This document shows, piece after piece, positions 60,720-64,000 of a stretch of DNA of 64,000 bases. Positions within the stretch are counted from its first letter, which is position 1, and each line of letters starts with the position of its first letter. The DNA is taken from the NCBI RefSeq assembly GCF_964355755.1, contig NC_092672.1, positions 38,438,501-38,502,500 on the forward strand, in the 5' to 3' direction. The DNA comes from Antedon mediterranea (lineage: Eukaryota > Echinodermata > Crinoidea > Comatulida > Antedonidae). Below the pieces are notes generated by a model. That model saw nothing but the letters and a program-made list of their open reading frames with translations, was not told where the DNA came from and ran no database searches. The position numbers and the translations under genes are program-made.

Positions 60720-62345
60720 AAATGGCTGATGATGTCATAGTGTGCGCTACAACACCGTTTATTTTTCAACAACGATGAAGACGTAGATTAAGTGCACATG
60801 ACTTTATTTTAAAGGGCTGATGATGTCATAGTGTGCGCTACAACACCGTTTATTTTTCGACAATGATGAAGACGTAGATTAAGTGCACATGACTTTAATT
60901 TAAAGGGCTGATGATGTCATAGTGTGCGCTACAACACCGTTTATTTTTCTACAACGATGAAGACGTAGATTAAGGGCCTGTTTCTGCTGAGCAGAAATAA
61001 TCGATTATTAACCGTTTATTTTTTTAATCGATTATTTTTGGGCAGCAGAAACGGCGCAAAATAAAATAACCGATTAAAAATAACCGATTAAAAACACTCA
61101 ATCCATTGCGTGTTTTAATCGATTATTTCTTGTTTTAACCGATTATTGCGGAGCAGTTTTGAGCTGCAACACATCACTTTGACCTCTAGAGTATGACAAA
61201 CTTATTCACGTCACAAAGCATGCTGTTTATTTGCGCGATATCGACGACGATCAGCAAAACCACGATCGCGATGTAGGGTAGACCGAATAACAATCAAATG
61301 TTAAACATTTGATTTTTATTATTTTGTGGGGGAGAATTATACCGAGAGACTCCGGGATTCTGTGTTACAAGTACACCCGTTACATACCACCAGTTCAGGC
61401 TAACGATGTTTTACATGTCATTTGTTAGGCCTGTTGTCTGTTGACTTGTTTCGGTAGAAATATATAGCCTCTAGGCTAGGCCCTAGCAGGCCGAAGGTAG
61501 AACCAACGAACGGCGAAACGAACTTTTTTCGCCGACGTGTCCTTATTAATATAACATCATTATTCTGTTGTATGTGGTACGGTAGTAGGCCTAGATGTTT
61601 ATTTTACAAATAATATAGCTTTACGTAAGAGTAATTTTTAATCGTAGGTCTACATGTGAGAGTTTTAGGCAGCGATAGGATGTAAACAAACCAACTCTCA
61701 TCGGCCTTTCATAACTTGAACTGCGCTGTGGGGGAATGATGACGTGATTTTAAAAACCGATTACCTGAATAACCGATTAAAGTCGTAGCAATTTTCAATT
61801 GCAACGCGATTATTTTTGTGGTTTGCGGTGACTGGAAAAAAATCGATTATTTTTATTTTTTCAGCAGAAACAGACCCCAAGTGCACATGACTTTAATTTA
61901 AAGGGCTGATGATGTCATAGTGTGCGCTACAACACCGTTTATTTTTCGACAACGATGAAGACGTAGATTAAGTGCACATGACTTTAATTTAAAGGGCTGA
62001 TGATGTCATAGTGTGCGCTACAACACCGTTTATTTTTCGACAACGATGAAGACGTAGATTAAGTGCACATGACTTTAATTTAAAGGGCTGATGATGTCAT
62101 AGTGTGCGCTACAACACCGTTTATTTTTCGACAACGATGAAGACGTAGATTAAGTGCACATGACTTTAATTTAAAGGGCTGATGATGTCATAGTGTGCGC
62201 TACAACACCGTTTATTTTTCGACAACGATGAAGACGTAGATTAAGTGCACATGACTTTAATTTAAAGGGCTGATGATGTCATAGTGTGCGCTACAACACC
62301 GTTTATTTTTCGACAACGATGAAGACGTAGATTAAGTGCACATGA
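60720..62345. repeat. 91-bp satellite array, about 8 copies, interrupted
   Basis: The unit GTGCACATGACTTTAATTTA then AAGGGCTGATGATGTCATAG and so on recurs every 91 bases (60792, 60883; then 61881, 61972, 62063 onward). About three units precede and five follow the inserted element at 60974-61877. Units right of the insertion are nearly identical. Confidence 0.92.
60974..61877. mobile_element. Harbinger/Tourist-like non-autonomous transposon inside the satellite
   Basis: The left end GGGCCTGTTTCTGCTGA is inverted at the right end (TCAGCAGAAACAGACCC) with one mismatch. The left flank is TAA and the right flank CAA, where uninterrupted units read TAA. This fits the 3-bp TAA target duplication and GGG-starting ends of PIF/Harbinger elements, with one later change. 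The 904-bp interior has subterminal repeats of AATCGATTA and AACCGATTA and a 23-base palindrome near 61,291, but no transposase frame. Confidence 0.75.
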
Positions 62346-63522
62346 CTTTATTTTGATTTATTCTTTTCTAGTGAAACGTAAAAAGGGAGCACTGAGGAGA
62401 GACAAGAGGTGTCACAAATAACTATCGCCAAAGGGCGTGTTTCTCTAACTCCAGACAAACAATACAAGCAAAATAAAATAAAGAATTACAAAAATAAAAG
62501 AATTCCACGTTCATTTACAGGATAAACTCACTTAGGAATAATTTGAAATATAGGGGCACAATCTCTATTCACAGATACACATTTTTTGTTAAGTTGTAGG
62601 CCTACAACAGGATTTGGATCAGTCGGCATGTAATGCAACTTGAAGAAAAACTACTCGACTCAAATCTGAAGTATCCCTATAATAAACGCCGCTGGCTCAT
62701 ATGGACTGCTTACAACACAAGATATTCAAATATTTAAAACTAAACATTCTTTTGGGCTTCAATAAACCATAAACAAATAGAAAACTGTCTACAAAAGCGT
62801 GATTACGCATGTCCAAAACCTGAATGTCAGCTCATCTTTCACGAGAGGAACTTTGTCGGCGGAATCTTACGTTTTCAATGTAATCGAAAGTCAGAATAAA
62901 GAAACAATAATCATACCAGTGCGGCGGTACAATCAATCCGATTGTTATCCAGGATATTGTAAACTGATCGTCTCAGGCCGTTGTTATTTCGTAAATTATC
63001 ATTGAAAATGAACTATTTACTTATGAGTGGACATGGATTTGAGCACTGCTGTGTTGTCAAGGATAAACATTACGCGTATTAAACTTGAGTGAGAATCATA
63101 ATACAATGTTTGTTTCGTCTGCAATCAACAGACAACGAGCACACATTCATAGATCACGACATGAAAATACAACAAAGCTTATAGATCAAAGAAAGTTTGG
63201 GTTTCGACTAATAATATTATATTGTACCAAATCAAAACATTTTGTTGGTGGTTTTGTGTCTCTACTGTCGGCGTAGAGGTAATACGGTAGTCTAGGCGCA
63301 TATGCATACATTAGTTATAAACGCGCTAAATGAATGTGTAACATTAACAATAAAAGTACAACGGTGGTAGCGAGTGGGATTATGGGATTAATATGAGAAG
63401 TGGTACGATATTGCAACAAAAATGAATGGAACGCACCGGCCTGCGTACTCGCGTAAGATTACACCGTATTTAGTTTTTGCGCAAACTCTACAGACTGGGT
63501 TTTAAATGCTGATCGCAAGTAA

Positions 63523-63593
63523 GTTGACCTATCACAATCGGCGGCACTTACCCAATTAAAAATCAGTGAGCCGTCACTTGTGATAGGTTGAAT
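63523..63593. repeat. Imperfect inverted repeat
   Basis: TTGACCTATCACAATCGGC and GGCAC pair with GTGAGCCGTCACTTGTGATAGG and TTGAA, with a short bulge. It may be a very small MITE or a hairpin. Confidence 0.5.
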
Positions 63594-64000
63594 ACGTAAA
63601 ACGCAGCTACGCGCGCGTATTGACGCAGAGTCGTCGGGAAAGACGAACACATCTACACACCATGTAGTAAAATACTTAACCTGTCTGAAAAACATCAAGA
63701 CTTCACTAACTGTATGTATTGACATCGGAATGTATAGGCCTGCAGTTACCGCAGATATGAACATATGCTAGTCGATGTTCGTTAACGGTTTGCAAGTAAA
63801 GAAAATCAGAAGTTAGGTTGCAATTTAAAATTCATACTTATTCTAAAATCAGTAACCAAATTTCCAAAAATTTCGTTTTGTTCAGAAATCCCAAATTAGA
63901 GGAATACATCTAAGAAATAGTATTGTTTTGTTTGAATTAATTATAATATTTTCTTTTCTTTTTTTGTTTTGTTCACCATTATTTGTAAACGTTTTGTTGG

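Larger units (their letters stand above)
53831..64000. other. Upstream flank of Lhx1/5
   Basis: About 10 kb with no recognised exon on either strand. It carries MITE A copy 8, the 15-bp array, a family B MITE, the 91-bp satellite with its inserted element, and a small inverted repeat near the right edge. Short ORFs at 57,928 and 62,799 have no coding character. Confidence 0.6.

Overview
The window is AT-rich metazoan nuclear DNA. Coding sequence sits in small exons with GT-AG splice sites, separated by kilobase introns, and there are many short palindromic transposon remnants and minisatellites. Nothing looks bacterial, viral or organellar. The two genes found, a Lhx1/5-class LIM-homeobox gene and the start of a DEPDC5 gene, are animal genes. 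The strong excess of the word TAGGCCTA and the many tRNA-headed SINE-like pieces suggest a marine invertebrate deuterostome, perhaps an echinoderm, but that placement is inference.

Layout. From 1 to about 8,040, the minus strand carries the 5' end of a DEPDC5/Iml1 orthologue (GATOR1 subunit, a brake on mTORC1). Three coding exons were recovered (6310-6277, 4760-4673, 3346-3294), together with a likely 5' untranslated exon near 7.9-8.0 kb. The rest of the gene lies beyond the left edge. From about 8 to 23.4 kb is intergenic DNA with SINE-like pieces, two families of palindromic MITEs and a nested hairpin element. From 23,530 to 53,134 the minus strand carries a complete five-exon LIM-homeobox gene of the Lhx1/Lhx5 (Lim1) group. 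It encodes two LIM domains, a Q50 homeodomain and a conserved C-terminus, 450 residues in all. Its introns of 4.7, 5.5, 11.5 and 6.6 kb hold MITE copies and 47-bp and 67-bp minisatellites, plus one unexplained 91-codon open frame. From 53,135 to 64,000 is the upstream flank of Lhx1/5, with a 15-bp and a 91-bp tandem array. The 91-bp array is split by a 904-bp element with the termini and target site of a Harbinger/Tourist transposon.

Both genes point the same way, about 15 kb apart. They belong to unrelated processes (nutrient sensing and developmental transcription), and nothing shows joint regulation. I found no convincing novel biological system. The most interesting signals are the repeat biology (eight copies of one MITE family, MITEs that have grown internal minisatellites, a Harbinger-like insertion inside a satellite), the TAGGCCTA word bias, and a tiny upstream ORF overlapping the DEPDC5 start codon. 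All calls come from reading by eye, and no database search was run.
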